In this document: positions 6,192 through 8,210 of the stretch, in pieces
Numbering within the stretch: position 1 is the stretch's first letter
How the letters are laid out: each line of letters opens with the position of its first letter
DNA from: CAYINU01 sp964364855
Lineage (GTDB): Bacteria; Margulisbacteria; Marinamargulisbacteria; CAYINU01
Assembly: GCA_964364855.1 (NCBI GenBank)
Contig: CAYINU010000076.1
Span: forward strand, 1 to 8,210
Direction of reading: 5' to 3'
DNA: 8,210 nt
Notes under the pieces: generated by a model
The model's database searches: none
Told to the model about the DNA's origin: nothing
The model's input: the letters and a program-made list of their open reading frames with translations, nothing else
Translations under genes and position numbers: made by a program

Positions 6192-7304
6192 TTAGCCAAA
6201 GGGCACCCACTTTTTGTCATAAGGGACCCATTTCATGGAGGCCACCCGCGCCATGCGTTGATCCCCTTGCTCATCAAATTCGATGACGCCGTCCATCACA
6301 TATTTGATGTTGTTTAGGGTTTCGTCTGACACGGTCTTGTCCTCAATAATAAATAAGGTTGTGACGCCGCCAAAGGCCACGGCGGTACGGGTAATTTGTG
6401 TTAAAAAGCGCTGCACGGTGGGGAGGTCAAAATGAATAAGCAGACTGGAAATGGAGTCAACGACACGCCGCCCACCGACCTTGTGCTGGACGGTCTGGCC
6501 GATTTCTTGGCTGGCGTCCGTGATCAGGCCGGACAGCTGGTGCAGCTCCAACGAGCCTGTAACAGCATATTTTTCAGTGACGGGTTCGTGGCTCAGGGTT
6601 GACCAGGAATAGGCGTCCACAAACCGGATAAATCCCAAACTTTCGTACTCTGACATCGGTTTGTCCAAAAAGCCTTGGATGGACTGACGTATCCGTTCCG
6701 GCGCGTCATCGACGGCGACAAACAATACCCGTTCGTCTTTTTTGAGTCCGTTGGCCACAAATTGCCGGGCAAAGGTGGATTTGCCAAAGCCGGTTTTGCC
6801 GACCAGTAAAATATTGGATCCTACCGGAAGGCCGCCTTTTAAGGCCTTGTCTAAGGCCTCTGAGCCTGTCTGCAGGATGGATGTTTTGGCCGTACTTTTA
6901 CTTCCGGCTTTCGAGCCAGCGGCGTCGGCGCGTTTTTGGGTCCGGGCCAGCAGGGCTTTGACCCGGGCTTTGAGCTCGTCCACGTTGAAGGGTTTGGTGA
7001 CATAATCGTCTGCGCCTTCCTCAAAGCCGGTAATTTTGTTGAATTCGTCTCCGATGGCAGACAGAATAATAATGGGGGTATTGGCCAGATCCGAGTGTGC
7101 GCGCAATGTTCGGCAGACCTCAAAGCCGGTTTTTTGCGGCATTTTGACATCGGTAATGATGAGGTCCGGCCGTTCGGCGATAGCCAAATCAATGGCCTCT
7201 TGACCATTTTCGGCTAGGACGACGGTCATGCCGAGATTTTCAAACATCATCCCGGTCAGTTTGCGAATATTGGGTTCGTCGTCCGCGATCAGAATTTTTG
7301 CCAT
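6192..7304 (-). CDS. Response-regulator receiver fused to KaiC-like ATPase
   Basis: Residues 1-120 are a CheY-like receiver: acidic pocket Asp8-Asp9-Glu10, phospho-acceptor Asp52 (ITDVKMP), Ser82 and Lys104 before Pro105. A Lys/Ser/Ala/Gly linker (about 121-142) joins it to a RecA/KaiC-type ATPase (about 143-370) with Walker A GKTGFGKST (169-177) and Walker B ending at Asp283 (RRVVDS). The catalytic Glu-Glu pair of KaiC is Asp199-Asp200. The end repeats KWVP (MKWVPYDKKWVPFG). A cytoplasmic two-component output protein is inferred: phosphorylation would modulate ATP-dependent assembly or partner binding. Only one KaiC domain is present, without the duplicated CI-CII layout of clock KaiC. It starts 3 bp after the upstream KaiC-like gene (TAA TCC ATG) with no SD, so translational coupling is likely. 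The cognate histidine kinase is not in view. Confidence 0.9.
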   Translation of the reverse strand: MAKILIADDEPNIRKLTGMMFENLGMTVVLAENGQEAIDLAIAERPDLIITDVKMPQKTGFEVCRTLRAHSDLANTPIIILSAIGDEFNKITGFEEGADDYVTKPFNVDELKARVKALLARTQKRADAAGSKAGSKSTAKTSILQTGSEALDKALKGGLPVGSNILLVGKTGFGKSTFARQFVANGLKKDERVLFVAVDDAPERIRQSIQGFLDKPMSEYESLGFIRFVDAYSWSTLSHEPVTEKYAVTGSLELHQLSGLITDASQEIGQTVQHKVGGRRVVDSISSLLIHFDLPTVQRFLTQITRTAVAFGGVTTLFIIEDKTVSDETLNNIKYVMDGVIEFDEQGDQRMARVASMKWVPYDKKWVPFG

Positions 7305-7307
7305 GGA

Positions 7308-8015
7308 TTATAGTGGCTGACGCAATACGATGCCCCGAGTCGGCAACATGTCAAAACTGTATTCGGTCAGGTCATTGGCGGCAGAGCGTATTTTGCGCAG
7401 CCAAATGCTTCGCATATATTTGGCATGGTGCTTGACCAGGCGCAAGACGATGATTCCGGATGCGGAAAATTCCACAATCCCGTCTGGGCTAAATCCGGCT
7501 GCCCCAACGGGCATATACGAAGTCAGCAACGACGTGCAGGCCTTTTCGGACTCCAAAGAAAAAATCAACTTGCGAACGTATTGTGCGACGGCGGCACGGT
7601 CCGAATAATGGCCGGTGAGGGGGGCAATGGGGTCTATCACCAGGCGGGTGACCTGGCCTTGGTGAACCATGCGGACGATGTCGTCCACAATCTGCATCGG
7701 ATCGGTGGGTTCTTCTTGTGTCGGGTGGGTCGCAAAATAGGACGTAATATCGACGATGCGCAGCCGTTCGGCCTTCAGATGCGGGGTAATGTCCCATCCA
7801 ATGGAAAGGGCATCTTCGATGAGATGTTCGGGGCGCTCATCCAGACCGATATAGAGGGTATTCTCATTTTGTTTGACCCCTTCGAGCAGAAATTGCAAAC
7901 AAAAGGTGGTTTTCCCCGTGCCGGGTTCGCCGGAAATAAGGTAGGCCCGTCCCCGCGGCAAACCGCCACCGAGCAGCGCATCTAAGCCCTCAATTCCAGT
8001 CGTTACTTTTTCCAT
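7308..8015 (-). CDS. Single-domain KaiC-like (RecA superfamily) ATPase
   Basis: The 235-residue product is one complete KaiC-like domain. It opens with TGIEGLDALLGGGLPRG (6-22), the usual lead-in of this family, then Walker A GEPGTGKTT (29-37). LYIGLDERPEHL places Asp59-Glu60 at the KaiC Glu-Glu catalytic pair, and Walker B is LVIDP with Asp128. The family forms ATP-driven oligomers used in circadian timing in cyanobacteria and in varied signalling roles elsewhere. No autophosphorylation Ser/Thr pair as in KaiC CII can be assigned. It precedes the receiver-ATPase fusion by 3 bp, suggesting the two act together, perhaps as hetero-oligomers (inference). The ATG at 8015 has no SD. A TATTCT at 8035-8030 could be a -10 giving a leader of about 8 nt. 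Confidence 0.88.
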   Translation of the reverse strand: MEKVTTGIEGLDALLGGGLPRGRAYLISGEPGTGKTTFCLQFLLEGVKQNENTLYIGLDERPEHLIEDALSIGWDITPHLKAERLRIVDITSYFATHPTQEEPTDPMQIVDDIVRMVHQGQVTRLVIDPIAPLTGHYSDRAAVAQYVRKLIFSLESEKACTSLLTSYMPVGAAGFSPDGIVEFSASGIIVLRLVKHHAKYMRSIWLRKIRSAANDLTEYSFDMLPTRGIVLRQPL

Positions 8016-8039
8016 GATTTGTACTGATTAGAATATCAC

Positions 8040-8062
8040 AGCTGAGTCTGAATGCCGCAGCT
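8040..8062 (-). repeat. Small stem-loop after the ruvA-like stop
   Basis: CAGCT at 8058-8062 and AGCTG at 8040-8044 are complementary, making a five-pair stem with a 13-nt loop that starts at the ruvA-like stop codon. The minus strand beyond it reads GTGATATTCT, with no U-tract, so a terminator is weak at best. The stem may only partly separate ruvA transcription from the KaiC-like operon. Confidence 0.25.
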
Positions 8063-8210
8063 TAACCCAGGTGCTGGAGCAGGGTTTTGATGGCAATATC
8101 CAGTGGTGTTGTGGAGGAGATAAGGTGAGACGCTTTAAAATGGGCGCGTTTGATCTCATCCGCGCTATATCCCAGGGTCTTCATCGCCAAAAGCAAATCC
8201 GGATCCAGAT
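8062..8210 (-). CDS. ruvA: Holliday junction helicase subunit RuvA, C-terminal fragment
   Basis: The last 48 codons of a minus-strand gene enter from the right edge and stop with TAA at 8062-8064. The fragment includes LLLAMKTLGYSADEIKRAHF, a gap, then SSTTPLDIAIKTLLQHLG. This matches the pattern of RuvA domain III (ALGYxxxEAxxA ... SSxxxIRxALxxL), the flexible-tethered domain that binds RuvB and regulates its branch-migration ATPase. The N-terminal DNA-binding domains lie outside the window, so the assignment rests on about 45 residues; another UBA-like three-helix domain is possible. It ends 46 bp before the KaiC-like ATPase on the same strand. Confidence 0.7.
   Translation of the reverse strand, partial: LDPDLLLAMKTLGYSADEIKRAHFKASHLISSTTPLDIAIKTLLQHLG

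Noticed and set aside
7307..7312. Perfect TATAAT on the minus strand before the receiver-KaiC start
   Set aside because: It ends only 2 nt before the ATG, so a transcript would begin inside the gene. It overlaps the preceding stop codon and has no -35, so it is probably chance.
6192..8015. Circadian kaiABC locus
   Set aside because: No kaiA or kaiB is present, neither protein has the double CI-CII layout, and no KaiC-type autophosphorylation pair can be identified.

Overview
This 8.2 kb stretch is a bacterial chromosomal region of housekeeping and signalling genes at roughly 50-55% GC by eye. The phylum is not resolved. The genes are a quinol-oxidase pair, two purine-biosynthesis genes, the 3' end of what looks like ruvA, and two KaiC-like ATPases, one fused to a phospho-receiver domain. 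The SAICAR synthetase is the long, fungal-like form and the bd oxidase has a short Q-loop. Shine-Dalgarno sequences are clear before some genes (cydB, purA, the nucleotidyltransferase) and absent before others (cydA, purC, both KaiC-like genes), so SD-dependent and leaderless or near-leaderless starts may coexist.

Layout, left to right. Positions 1-122 are non-coding or unassigned. cydB and cydA (123-2434, minus strand) form a translationally coupled operon for cytochrome bd quinol oxidase. A 51-bp divergent spacer (2435-2485) holds a nearly perfect dyad whose two arms look like the two outward-facing -10 regions. purC (2486-3376) and purA (3616-4884) follow on the plus strand. The 239-bp gap between them has an extended -10 promoter and a leader that can fold into a closed multi-stem RNA. 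purA ends tail-to-tail, with a 19-bp overlap, against a minus-strand block running from 8210 down to 4866: partial ruvA, a single-domain KaiC-like ATPase, a receiver-KaiC-like fusion, and a sugar-phosphate nucleotidyltransferase with a left-handed beta-helix and an unexpected winged-helix-like tail. The last three genes are 3 and 12 bp apart and are probably one transcript.

How the genes work together. CydAB reduces oxygen with quinol electrons, typically at low oxygen tension. PurC makes SAICAR in the common purine pathway and PurA commits IMP to AMP. The KaiC-like pair looks like a phosphorylation-responsive ATPase module: the fusion would receive a phosphoryl group at Asp52 and pass the signal to its ATPase domain, perhaps together with the neighbouring stand-alone ATPase. 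No kaiA, kaiB or histidine kinase is visible, so there is no evidence here for a clock. The most novel candidates are this ATPase operon with its winged-helix-tailed nucleotidyltransferase, the structured purA leader, and the symmetric cydA/purC promoter.
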